Shown here piece after piece: positions 4,336-9,342 of a DNA stretch of 22,664 nt. The stretch's first letter is position 1. Each line of letters starts with the position of its first letter. The stretch comes from a virus, in IMG/VR virus record IMGVR_UViG_3300020436_000100, positions 1-22,664 of that record; one strand, written 5' to 3'. The notes beneath the pieces were generated by a model. That model was not told where the DNA came from. It ran no database searches and saw only the letters and a list, made by a program, of their open reading frames with translations. The position numbers and the translations under genes were made by a program.

Positions 4336-4644
4336 TTATTCAGATAGTACTCTCTCGATTGTTTTAAGAGTAGCTTTCGGAGCTTTCTCGAGACCAGCCA
4401 GATTGTCAATTTCGATTCCAAGCGCATCAGCAATATTGGATACAATTTCAACTTTCGTAACTGGATTTTCTCCCGTTTTGGTTTTGTAGACCTCGCGGCG
4501 ATATACACCCTCCCGTGATAGCTTGCCAATAACCGATTTAACACTTTTCGAAAATTCATCTGCTAGCTCCTCTACTGTGTCTCTCGACGGGTTTGTCTTG
4601 TACTTCTCGATCATGTACTCTGTTTGATCTTTTGTGTAATTCAT
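4336..4644 (-). CDS. HTH-like DNA-binding protein, paralog A
   Basis: 102 aa, beginning MNYTKDQTEYMIEKYKTNPS, then TVEELADEFSKSVKSVIGKLSREGVY, KTKTGENPVTKVEIVSNIADALGIE and a C-terminal LAGLEKAPKATLKTIERVL helix. The KS-x-x-SVI-x-KL-S-x-x-G-[IV]-Y core reads as a recognition helix of a small HTH. The second half is a second small helical domain. Two paralogs occur at 6165-6482 and 8912-9223. It follows the 117-aa gene with no gap (TAA directly before ATG) and so shares its promoter at 5055-5083. Likely a phage-encoded regulator or nucleoid-binding protein; this is inference. Confidence 0.75.
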   Translation of the reverse strand: MNYTKDQTEYMIEKYKTNPSRDTVEELADEFSKSVKSVIGKLSREGVYRREVYKTKTGENPVTKVEIVSNIADALGIEIDNLAGLEKAPKATLKTIERVLSE

Positions 4645-4998
4645 TTAATCCTCTTCGGGTGTAAAAACAATTTGAAAATCCTGATTTGGTTCCCAAACCA
4701 ACTTAAAACTTCCATCATCCTGGCAGTCCACTCTTACATTTTTTGAGTACTCCAAGAACTCTACTGGGATATTCTCTGCTCCCATAACATCACTGAGATC
4801 GCATAGAACTTCGTCGTATGCTTTTTCTACTTTCTCAGCTTCGGTCTCCATTATTTGCATACTTTCCCAACCGTCCTCAATGTGCTTGTAGACGTCCCGC
4901 AAAGCATTCTGTAGATTACTGAGTCTATTCATAATTAATGAAGTCTCAGCATCCTCTGGATATTTCTTTCTACTTCGAAAATCAATAATGTCACCCAT
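4645..4998 (-). CDS. 117-aa acidic coiled-coil hypothetical protein
   Basis: Starts MGDIIDFRSRKKYPEDAETS, then a long helical stretch (about residues 18-75, NRLSNLQNALRDVYKHIEDGW.. METEAEKVEKAYDEVLCDLS) likely to form a coiled coil. The C-terminal strand-rich tail contains FKLVWEPNQDFQIVFTPEED. The opening GDIIDFRSRKKY is a short linear motif common to phage early proteins of unknown function. The start is fixed by GGAGG eight bases upstream. First gene of its operon. No enzymatic motif is visible. Confidence 0.75.
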   Translation of the reverse strand: MGDIIDFRSRKKYPEDAETSLIMNRLSNLQNALRDVYKHIEDGWESMQIMETEAEKVEKAYDEVLCDLSDVMGAENIPVEFLEYSKNVRVDCQDDGSFKLVWEPNQDFQIVFTPEED

Positions 4999-5054
4999 AA
5001 CTGGTACCTCCGATAGTCAGCATAGAATTTTCTCCTTAGATTTCAGACTCATGT

Positions 5055-5083
5055 ATTATCTCAAATTTCAACAAGAAAGTCAA
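5055..5083 (-). promoter_or_regulatory. Sigma70-type promoter for 4998-to-4336 operon
   Basis: Minus strand TTGACT, 17-base spacer, GATAAT, with the TTCTTGACTTT context. Leader of about 50 bases. Confidence 0.8.
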
Positions 5084-5103
5084 GAAATATTTTTGAACAC
5101 GCA

Positions 5104-5143
5104 TAAAAAAATCCCCGACAGGATGGGCCTGCCAGGGATTTTC
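5104..5143 (-). terminator. Rho-independent terminator
   Basis: Minus strand AAAATCCCTGGCAGG, CCCA loop, CCTGTCGGGGATTTTTTT: a long stem with one or two mismatches and a seven-U tract. It ends the leftward unit that starts at the 5651-5680 promoter and insulates it from the next promoter at 5055-5083. Confidence 0.85.
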
Positions 5144-5170
5144 CGAACTTTGCTTATATAATGGCGGATT

Positions 5171-5275
5171 TCATGCTTTCGCGGTATCCGCACTGAGCCC
5201 GCTAGTTCTCCTCCTATAGTTGAATGATACGCACCTACCTCCAATCACGTATCTAGGTTTGCACTGCAGATACAA
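5171..5275 (-). CDS. 34-aa basic small ORF
   Basis: TTG-start ORF MYLQCKPRYVIGGRCVSFNY followed by RRRTSGLSADTAKA. GAGGTAGG sits directly before the TTG, one base after the stop of the 55-aa gene. Two cysteines and an Arg cluster are visible. It is the 3' portion of a longer open frame (to 5503) that lacks a plausible start. No family is recognised. Support rests on the ribosome-binding site and the correct spacing to the terminator at 5104-5143. Confidence 0.4.
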   Translation of the reverse strand: MYLQCKPRYVIGGRCVSFNYRRRTSGLSADTAKA

Positions 5276-5276
5276 C

Positions 5277-5444
5277 CTACCTCTGTTTCGTTTTTGTTGA
5301 GCCAGAATCCGAAACCGCGTCAAAGCTATAACTGGCCGTGTACCAACGCCCGTACACACGGGGGATCGATACCGCACCTCGATCAGGAGAGTGAGCTTCA
5401 GTAGCCACAAAACTAAGATGGTACTTTTTAACGTGCTTTGCCAT
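5277..5444 (-). CDS. 55-aa hypothetical protein
   Basis: ORF MAKHVKKYHLSFVATEAHSP then DRGAVSIPRVYGRWYTASYSFDAVSDSGSTKTKQR. The start MAKHVKKY resembles the opening of the 85-aa protein at 5868-6125 (MNNFVAKHAHKFN). Two predicted beta strands (KKYHLSFVATE and GRWYTASYSFDA) flank a loop. The ribosome-binding site is weak (GTGAG). It lies inside a unit bounded by a clear promoter (5651-5680) and a clear terminator (5104-5143), which supports expression. Unknown function. Confidence 0.55.
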   Translation of the reverse strand: MAKHVKKYHLSFVATEAHSPDRGAVSIPRVYGRWYTASYSFDAVSDSGSTKTKQR

Positions 5445-5518
5445 CTCACATTAGCACTAGTTCCGCTGACGATGCCTTTTAACCTTGTACACAGGAGGGT
5501 CAACGAAGGCGGAACAAA

Positions 5519-5593
5519 TTAGGTGTGGGGCTCCGGATAGGCCGAGTTAACTTTTACCGGGATCTTTACTGTCTTATCGCAAGTGGGTAGCAC
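5519..5593 (-). CDS. Possible 24-aa peptide (uncertain)
   Basis: GTG-start ORF MLPTCDKTVKIPVKVNSAYP followed by EPHT. It is the only open frame close to the promoter at 5651-5680. It has no convincing ribosome-binding site, and an in-frame ATG upstream (5610) is cut off by a TAA after three codons. The 200 bases between promoter and the 55-aa gene could instead be a regulatory leader; a CTTGG/CCAAG hairpin with a 7-base loop occurs near the predicted 5' end. Confidence 0.2.
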   Translation of the reverse strand: MLPTCDKTVKIPVKVNSAYPEPHT

Positions 5594-5650
5594 ACTTTAG
5601 GCGTCCATGACTTCCCCAAAACTTGGTTTATTTCCAAGATTTGAAAAGAT

Positions 5651-5680
5651 ATTATACTTGAAAGAACCACAAAAAGTCAA
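5651..5680 (-). promoter_or_regulatory. Sigma70-type promoter for 5444-to-5171 unit
   Basis: Minus strand TTGACT, 18-base spacer, TATAAT, with the same A/T-TTCTTGACTTT context as its neighbours. The -35 overlaps the stop codon of the 63-aa gene at 5677. Confidence 0.8.
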
Positions 5681-5868
5681 GAATTATTTTTTCGAATGTC
5701 CGATATTTTCTCGAATCTCTTATGGCCTGTTTCCCAATCAGTGTACTCAATCACAAGCGCATCAGCGTTCATGTGCAAAATCGGAGCGGGGTTTTTACTC
5801 GCTTCAATCATGTACGACTGTATTCGAAAACATACTGAGTCAGCATTCTCTTTTAGTATTGCACCCAT
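5677..5868 (-). CDS. 63-aa hypothetical protein
   Basis: Starts MGAILKENADSVCFRIQSYM at 5868, where the ATG shares a base with the preceding TAA (TAATG) and AGGAG lies 12 bases upstream. The longer frame to 5940 lies inside the previous gene and is rejected. Predicted helix then ALVIEYTDWETGHKRFEKISDIRK at the end. No family is recognised. Third and last gene of the operon headed by HTH paralog B. Confidence 0.65.
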   Translation of the reverse strand: MGAILKENADSVCFRIQSYMIEASKNPAPILHMNADALVIEYTDWETGHKRFEKISDIRKNNS

Positions 5869-6125
5869 TATAATGATACTCCTTCCCGTAGGCTTTGCAG
5901 AATCTCGTGAATTTGACCACTGGTGAGGCTGAGAACACACATAAGATACGCGTGCAGTCCCATTGAATCACCACGTTCGTAGTAATCATAAATTACTTCG
6001 CGCTCATACTCTCCCAGGCCAAACCATGTTTCATCGTAGCCCGTTTGCTTTGCATGTTTTTTGCGGTCTACCATTGTGACCGCACGATTGAATTTATGTG
6101 CGTGTTTTGCGACAAAGTTATTCAT
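5868..6125 (-). CDS. 85-aa hypothetical protein with KFNRAxTMVDRKK motif
   Basis: Starts MNNFVAKHAHKFNRAVTMVD and continues RKKHAKQTGYDETWFGLGEYEREVIYDYYERGD, ending in helices LTSGQIHEILQSLREGV. The opening [VA]xKHxxKFNxxxTxVDRKK resembles a short motif found at the N-terminus of many small phage early proteins; no function is known to me. AGGAGGACATC precedes the ATG, an excellent ribosome-binding site. It follows the terminator-like hairpin at 6141-6160, so its transcription depends on read-through from the HTH gene. Confidence 0.75.
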   Translation of the reverse strand: MNNFVAKHAHKFNRAVTMVDRKKHAKQTGYDETWFGLGEYEREVIYDYYERGDSMGLHAYLMCVLSLTSGQIHEILQSLREGVSL

Positions 6126-6140
6126 GATGTCCTCCTACCC

Positions 6141-6160
6141 AAAAAGGGGCCGAAGCCCCT
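6141..6160 (-). terminator. Rho-independent terminator / attenuator
   Basis: Minus strand AGGGGC-TTCG-GCCCCTTTTT, a stable UUCG-capped stem with a five-U tract, placed between HTH paralog B and the AGGAGG of the next gene. It would lower expression of the two downstream genes relative to the HTH protein. Confidence 0.8.
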
Positions 6161-6164
6161 GTGA

Positions 6165-6482
6165 TTATGAAAGTGCGGCGAACAGTGCCTCAAGGTCTTG
6201 CTTGTTTGCCTTGACCAGAGAAGGCAGTTCAACACCGAGCTTGCTGTTGATCTCAGCAACGATAGTCTCCTTCTTGACTACGGGAGCACCAGTCTTGGTG
6301 ACACGAGTCGGAGCTTGGTAGATACCGAGGGTGGACAGCTTGGCGATGACAGAGCGTGGGCTCTTGTCGAAGCGCTCAGCCAGTGAGTCTACAGTAGAGC
6401 GAACAGGGTTAGCCTCGTACTCAGAAGTGATAGTGGCAACCATTTCCTCAGTGTAGTTTACAACTTTTGCAGATTCAGACAT
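6165..6482 (-). CDS. HTH-like DNA-binding protein, paralog B
   Basis: 105 aa, starting MSESAKVVNYTEEMVATITS with GGGAGAAACTAT before the ATG. The core TVDSLAERFDKSPRSVIAKLSTLGIY, then TKTGAPVVKKETIVAEINSKLGVELPSLVKANKQDLEALF matches paralog A (4336-4644) and paralog C (8912-9223) nearly position by position: YT...., V..LA..F.KS.RSVI.KL...G[IV]Y, KTG..PV.K..IV..I...LG. It is the first gene of its operon, behind a consensus promoter and before a strong terminator, so it is probably the most highly expressed of the three. Role likely DNA binding; inference from the helical pattern. Confidence 0.8.
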   Translation of the reverse strand: MSESAKVVNYTEEMVATITSEYEANPVRSTVDSLAERFDKSPRSVIAKLSTLGIYQAPTRVTKTGAPVVKKETIVAEINSKLGVELPSLVKANKQDLEALFAALS

Positions 6483-6527
6483 ATAGTTTCTCCCGAAATT
6501 TGTTTGTTTCCTAACTTTTGAAAATAC

Positions 6528-6556
6528 ATTATAGAGTAATTTGAGCATCTTGTCAA
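6528..6556 (-). promoter_or_regulatory. Consensus sigma70 promoter for HTH paralog B
   Basis: Minus strand TTGACA, 17-base spacer, TATAAT: full consensus in both boxes and spacing. The -35 begins only 9 bases past the metallopeptidase stop. Confidence 0.9.
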
Positions 6557-6564
6557 CAACTTTT

Positions 6565-7005
6565 TTAGTTTTGGTAGTAATCTTTTAGCATTTGTTTTGC
6601 AACTTGGCGAGCTTCTACTTCCCAAGGTGCGTTCCAATACTCTAAGCTATCAGTGTCTTGAAAATCGCCGGTGTAGTAATCGCCCAGCCAGTATACTTTT
6701 GTTTGGTTTACATCCTGCAAGTAGCCCAGGGCATACTGCACAACGTGTTGGAGTTCGTGGAACAGAGTTTCTACAATTTCTTGTTCATCTTGTGTGCCAT
6801 CAATATGCACGATAAACTTGGTATCAGCATCAACAGCAGAGCCTGGGGCATAAGGTGTCCCCACCAGTCGAATATCAACTTTGACATCGAGTTTATACAA
6901 ATTCAGCATCCAAAAAGCATGGTGAAAAGCACGACGTACAAGATGCCGTTTGCGCTTAGTCCATGTATTTTTTGCTTTTGTTATGTATTTTACTTTAGTC
7001 GTCAA
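6565..7005 (-). CDS. Zinc-metallopeptidase-like protein (HExxH)
   Basis: 146 aa with H83-E-L-Q-H87 in VETLFHELQHVVQYALGYL, the zincin motif where both His bind zinc and Glu is catalytic. E129 in APWEVEARQVAKQML is a good candidate for the third ligand. The length and the helix following the motif resemble SprT-like or phage-type zinc peptidases. The N-terminus is basic (TKAKNTWTKRKRHLVRRAF). The start is a TTG at 7005 with AAGG six bases upstream, overlapping the end of the 62-aa gene by 11 bases; the next in-frame ATG (residue 33) would delete a conserved-looking region. Substrate unknown. Confidence 0.75.
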   Translation of the reverse strand: MTTKVKYITKAKNTWTKRKRHLVRRAFHHAFWMLNLYKLDVKVDIRLVGTPYAPGSAVDADTKFIVHIDGTQDEQEIVETLFHELQHVVQYALGYLQDVNQTKVYWLGDYYTGDFQDTDSLEYWNAPWEVEARQVAKQMLKDYYQN

Positions 7006-7183
7006 GTTTTACCTTCTCCCGTAACCAAGTGTATAATTCGATTGCACCATCATCGTATCCGTTGGGGTACTCCTCCTCTGGAAGCAGACACCGTATAGTA
7101 TACAGGAATGCATCCAGCTTAGACATACCGTCCATACGCATACCTGCGTACAAGCTAAAGGCTTCAAATTGTACATCGTTCAT
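6995..7183 (-). CDS. 62-aa hypothetical protein
   Basis: ORF MNDVQFEAFSLYAGMRMDGM followed by SKLDAFLYTIRCLLPEEEYPNGYDDGAIELYTWLREKVKLDD. It is helical and acidic, with no membrane segment. CGGAGGACTATGC precedes the ATG, a very good ribosome-binding site. First gene behind the consensus promoter at 7210-7238; it overlaps the metallopeptidase start by 11 bases, so the two probably are expressed together. No family recognised. Confidence 0.7.
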   Translation of the reverse strand: MNDVQFEAFSLYAGMRMDGMSKLDAFLYTIRCLLPEEEYPNGYDDGAIELYTWLREKVKLDD

Positions 7184-7209
7184 GCATAGTCCTCCGATTT
7201 ATGGTAACT

Positions 7210-7238
7210 ATTATACTAAAGTTTGGGCAAGTTGTCAA
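7210..7238 (-). promoter_or_regulatory. Consensus sigma70 promoter for 7183-to-6565 operon
   Basis: Minus strand TTGACA, 17-base spacer, TATAAT, full consensus. It marks the left edge of the AT-rich sequence before GC content rises. Confidence 0.9.
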
Positions 7239-7286
7239 CACTTTTTTCCGGATTGGTCGCCAGGCAGACGCTGACGAATTCCGGGG

Positions 7287-7296
7287 GGCCGCGCAC
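7287..7296. repeat. Direct repeat GGCCGCGCAC, left copy
   Basis: GGCCGCGCAC followed by CTCAC a few bases on. The same ten bases followed by TTCAC recur at 9408-9417, at the other edge of the GC-rich island. Confidence 0.4.
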
Positions 7297-7306
7297 GACC
7301 TCACCG

Positions 7307-7411
7307 TGTCAAGGATTATTTTGTCCAATTGTGGCAAATTTTCTCGAATTATCTTACCGTAAGTGCCCGCAATTTGTCAATATGCACAAAAACCCAAAAT
7401 AATCCTTGACA
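7307..7411. repeat. 105-bp inverted repeat with -35 boxes at its tips
   Basis: TGTCAAGGATTATTTTG (7307-7323) and its exact complement CAAAATAATCCTTGACA (7395-7411) are 17-bp arms around a 71-base spacer. The dyad centre (7359) falls on a smaller palindrome CTTAC-C-GTAAG (7353-7363). Each arm ends in an outward-facing TTGACA. The right TTGACA has a good -10 box (7430-7435); the left one faces GC-rich sequence with no -10. The stretch 7184-7659 contains no convincing gene. Confidence 0.8.
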
Positions 7412-7435
7412 ACCCCGCCTGGGTTATGATATAAT
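7406..7435 (+). promoter_or_regulatory. Sigma70-type promoter with operator-like dyad
   Basis: TTGACA, 18-base spacer, TATAAT. CCTGG (7419-7423) and CCAGG (7438-7442) form an inverted repeat spanning the -10, a typical repressor-operator position. The same arrangement (CCCGCCTGGG, TATGATA, CCAGG) recurs near 9351-9375. It fires rightward, toward the convergent leftward operon. Confidence 0.7.
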
Positions 7436-7514
7436 ACCAGGGTTGGGCACGGGGTCCAGGCCAACAAAGACACGCGCGCATAAAAATAATTTGGGGCACA
7501 CCCGCAAAAAAGAC

Positions 7515-7543
7515 TTGACATTTCTCGCTTTTGCACTTATAAT
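7515..7543 (+). promoter_or_regulatory. Consensus sigma70 promoter reading antisense to the GC-rich operon
   Basis: TTGACA, 17-base spacer, TATAAT. Predicted start about 7550. No plus-strand gene with a good ribosome-binding site follows; the RNA would pass a 14-bp CG palindrome, the parS-like site and then run antisense to the 32-aa and 168-aa genes. Confidence 0.75.
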
Positions 7544-7585
7544 GGCGCAGGCACCACCAAAGAAAATCGTCGTCGAACTACTACT

Positions 7586-7599
7586 GGCGCGGCCGCGCC
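7586..7599. repeat. 14-bp perfect palindrome GGCGCGGCCGCGCC
   Basis: Exact self-complementary sequence about 40 bases downstream of the 7515-7543 promoter. Could be a protein-binding site or an RNA hairpin stopping the short rightward transcript. The 12-bp core GCGCGGCCGCGC recurs exactly at 9404-9415. Confidence 0.6.
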
Positions 7600-7642
7600 G
7601 ACGGGGTCATGTCAAGCGCGGTGATCGCCTCCCGGCTGGAGC

Positions 7643-7660
7643 GTGTTCCACGTGGAACAC
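7643..7660. promoter_or_regulatory. parS: parS-like centromere site (perfect 18-bp palindrome)
   Basis: GTGTTCCACGTGGAACAC is a perfect palindrome. Its 16-bp core TGTTCCACGTGGAACA (7644-7659) matches the chromosomal parS consensus TGTTnCACGTGnAACA, in the form with C and G at the variable positions. parS is the loading site for the CTP-dependent clamp ParB, which segregates bacterial chromosomes and recruits SMC. No ParA or ParB gene is visible here, so a host protein would have to bind it. The site sits at the very end of the GC-rich operon; its last base is part of the stop codon of the 32-aa gene. Confidence 0.75.
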
Positions 7661-7758
7661 TAGCGGAGCAAGTAATACAACGCCGCGCCCCAGATTGCCA
7701 AATCAGTCACCACCGAATAGATAAGGTAGGCGGCGGCGAGCGCCGCACCAAATCTCAC
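7660..7758 (-). CDS. 32-aa membrane peptide
   Basis: GTG-start ORF MRFGAALAAAYLIYSVVTDL followed by AIWGAALYYLLR. The start overlaps the TGA of the 168-aa gene (GTGA), typical coupling. Two hydrophobic stretches (residues 4-16 and 21-31) are broken by TDL. The AAAYLIYSVV.D..IWG..LYYL pattern resembles a very short membrane protein that recurs in marine phages; its function is not known. The stop codon touches the parS-like palindrome. Confidence 0.6.
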   Translation of the reverse strand: MRFGAALAAAYLIYSVVTDLAIWGAALYYLLR

Positions 7759-8261
7759 GCCGTCACCTCAGAGTATACGCGAGGAAGCGGAACGCCGTGG
7801 ATTTTTTTGTCGCGTTTGTGGGCGACAATCTCAGCGCCGAGTTCCAGATTTCGCTTGCGATACGAATTAGTGAAACGGGCAAGCGCAGTTTTTTGATCGC
7901 AGAAATAAAATTCTGATTTGCCCCCAACCTCCAGCCACCGCTTGTCGTACAGCATCGCCTTGTCATCGCGGTTGCGAGCGTGAACAAATTGCTCTGCCGC
8001 CAGCACCTCATCATTTTCACCCAGCTTCATGCGCCATACGCGAGCGTGAAGTTCGCCGCGACCGTAGCCGAACGCGTCCTCAACATCCCGCAAGCACCAC
8101 ATCACGCGCTCGTATCCACCGTGTCGCCCGTTGGAATACGCGTGACACGCATATCCGTTTTTGAAAGTGCCAAACTCCAGCAGTTCCCAAACGTAGTGCC
8201 ACGCCATGCCGTCAATCGGGGTGATCTCAGGTGCAGTGTCAGTTGAACGTAAAATAATCAT
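7755..8261 (-). CDS. 168-aa hypothetical protein of the GC-rich island
   Basis: Begins MIILRSTDTAPEITPIDGMAW, followed by HYVWELLEFGTFKNGYACHAYSNGRHGGYERVMWCLRDVEDAFGYGRG and a C-terminal basic region (TNSYRKRNLELGAEIVAHKRDKKIHGVPLPRVYSE). It is mixed alpha/beta with many aromatic residues and scattered His and Cys, but no catalytic motif that I can name. The start overlaps the HAD stop (TAATG) with GAGGG nearby. GC-rich codons contrast with genes outside the island. Unknown function; position next to a HAD phosphatase suggests a metabolic or nucleic-acid-processing pair, a weak inference. Confidence 0.75.
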   Translation of the reverse strand: MIILRSTDTAPEITPIDGMAWHYVWELLEFGTFKNGYACHAYSNGRHGGYERVMWCLRDVEDAFGYGRGELHARVWRMKLGENDEVLAAEQFVHARNRDDKAMLYDKRWLEVGGKSEFYFCDQKTALARFTNSYRKRNLELGAEIVAHKRDKKIHGVPLPRVYSEVTA

Positions 8262-8731
8262 TAAGCGGCCCTCGCGTTGATTTCCAGTGCATTATAGCAT
8301 TTCAGACCGTTAGCGGTCAACAGTTCGATGACAGATTGATTGTCATCCATCATAACGGAGAATTGACAAAAGCGCCGCCATGAATACGTTTTAGTCGCGG
8401 CATAGTTTCGCAATGCGCGCAGTTTTAGTAGAGCATCGGGGGTGCGGTCACCAAGAGTGCGCGACAGCATACCGTGCCATTTTAGACCATGCTCCGCCAG
8501 AAAGCGGTAATCATGCTCACCCATAACGCGAGCAGTGCAGACCACAATTTCAGCGCCGCGAGCATATTGAATCCGCCAATGTTTGGCAAGCGGTAGCAAT
8601 CGATCACGCGCGATTTTTTCGGGCGTGTTGTTTTCGATCCAGTGAGACAGATCAAGGGAGCCGTCAGCAGTGGTGAGCTGACGGTGTGACGAGTCGATCA
8701 CGGTGTGATCTAGATCATATATAAAGCGCAT
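8261..8731 (-). CDS. HAD-superfamily phosphatase
   Basis: 156 aa with all four HAD motifs: motif I Y-D6-L-D8-H-T10 (nucleophile D6 and acid/base D8), motif II VVC-T66-A-R, motif III Lys about K103, and motif IV MM-D129-D130-N. The compact cap region (WIENNTPEKIARDRLLPLAKHW) and the MRF[IV]YDLD.T start resemble phage 5'(3')-deoxynucleotidase or polynucleotide 3'-phosphatase-type HADs. Substrate is therefore probably a phosphorylated nucleotide or DNA/RNA end. Start: GGATATACAT before the ATG, overlapping the preceding membrane-protein gene by 17 bases. Confidence 0.85.
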   Translation of the reverse strand: MRFIYDLDHTVIDSSHRQLTTADGSLDLSHWIENNTPEKIARDRLLPLAKHWRIQYARGAEIVVCTARVMGEHDYRFLAEHGLKWHGMLSRTLGDRTPDALLKLRALRNYAATKTYSWRRFCQFSVMMDDNQSVIELLTANGLKCYNALEINARAA

Positions 8732-8915
8732 ATGTATATCCTATAATTCCAGCCAGATTCAAGAATACCAGATTGTATGCCCGAATGTCAAGCGCCTGCA
8801 CCGTTAATAATACCAATCCACCGATCGCGGCGGTCTTGCCCGCGTCGGTGTCGATTGCGAAAGGAGCGAGTGCCATGCACACCGCCCCGCACCATCCGAT
8901 GATCGGGGAGATCAT
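8715..8915 (-). CDS. 66-aa two- or three-span membrane protein
   Basis: Begins MISPIIGWCGAVCMALAPFA, then IDTDAGKTAAIGGLVLLTVQALDIRAYNLVFLNLAGIIGYTYALYI. Hydrophobic helices at about 3-20, 30-45 and 48-65. This W.GA.C...AP.......G.....G...L..Q....R..N..L..LN..G..GY.Y is typical of small membrane proteins in marine phages that resemble SemiSWEET/CBU_0592-type folds; no function can be assigned. ATGA overlap with the HTH paralog C stop implies coupling. Confidence 0.7.
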   Translation of the reverse strand: MISPIIGWCGAVCMALAPFAIDTDAGKTAAIGGLVLLTVQALDIRAYNLVFLNLAGIIGYTYALYI

Positions 8916-9223
8916 CGAATAGACGCCAGCAAGCCGGACAAAGCGCGAGCAGTCGCTTTCTCGAGTCCCTCGAGATCGCTCGCATCCGCGTCGAGCGCCT
9001 TGGCAATAGCGGCGACATAATCCGCTTTGCTGGTAGCGCGTGTCCCCTTGACAGGGCGAGCCGCCGCCTGATACGGCAAACCGAGTGAGCCGATCTTGGC
9101 GATCACGCTCCGCTTGGATTGACCGAGCTGGTCAGCGAGTTGACCGGCAATCTCACCATTGAGAGTGCCGAATTTCTGAGCCGCGTTCTGCAGTGCGGCT
9201 ACCTGCTTATCAGTGTATGGCAT
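8912..9223 (-). CDS. HTH-like DNA-binding protein, paralog C (GC-rich)
   Basis: 103 aa, MPYTDKQVAALQNAAQKFGT..., with core AGQLADQLGQSKRSVIAKIGSLGLPYQ, a basic linker, then SKADYVAAIAKALDADASDLEGLEKATARALSGLL. It aligns with paralogs A and B across the whole length (YT..QV, LA..[LF].[KQ]S.RSVI.K...LG[LI], I...LG/LD, LEGLEKA..). Composition is strongly GC/Ala-rich, unlike A and B, so it likely came from another phage lineage rather than by recent duplication. CGGAGGCACT precedes the ATG. First gene of the island operon, controlled by the promoter and operator at 9265-9307. Confidence 0.8.
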   Translation of the reverse strand: MPYTDKQVAALQNAAQKFGTLNGEIAGQLADQLGQSKRSVIAKIGSLGLPYQAAARPVKGTRATSKADYVAAIAKALDADASDLEGLEKATARALSGLLASIR

Positions 9224-9264
9224 AGTGCCTCCGGTTGATTAGTGGTGGAGCGCCCATCGCCCCA

Positions 9265-9278
9265 TCTCACAAGTGAGA
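9265..9278. promoter_or_regulatory. Operator-like dyad TCTCAC-AA-GTGAGA
   Basis: Perfect 6+6 inverted repeat with a 2-base centre, abutting the -10 box of the leftward island promoter. This is the place where a repressor, possibly HTH paralog C itself, would block transcription start. Confidence 0.55.
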
Positions 9279-9307
9279 GTATACCATTATTATTCGCTCG
9301 CTGTACA
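9278..9307 (-). promoter_or_regulatory. Promoter of the GC-rich operon
   Basis: Minus strand TGTACA, 18-base spacer, TATACT. It is weaker than the other leftward promoters and lacks the TTCTTGACTTT context, consistent with a different origin. The leader (about 9224-9271) contains the GTGAGA dyad. Confidence 0.55.
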
Positions 9308-9342
9308 GATATTTTTTTGGTAATTTGTCACAAAAAAACCGC

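Noticed and set aside
5276-5503. Upstream extension of the 34-aa ORF to a 110-aa TTG-start protein
   Set aside because: The upstream part overlaps the better-supported 55-aa gene, starts at TTG without a Shine-Dalgarno, and looks unstructured and Arg/Thr/Leu-rich. Only the last 34 codons are kept.
7609-7896. Plus-strand 95-aa ORF crossing the parS-like site
   Set aside because: It has no ribosome-binding site at a good distance, runs antisense to the well-supported 32-aa and 168-aa genes, and its composition is that of a GC-rich shadow frame.
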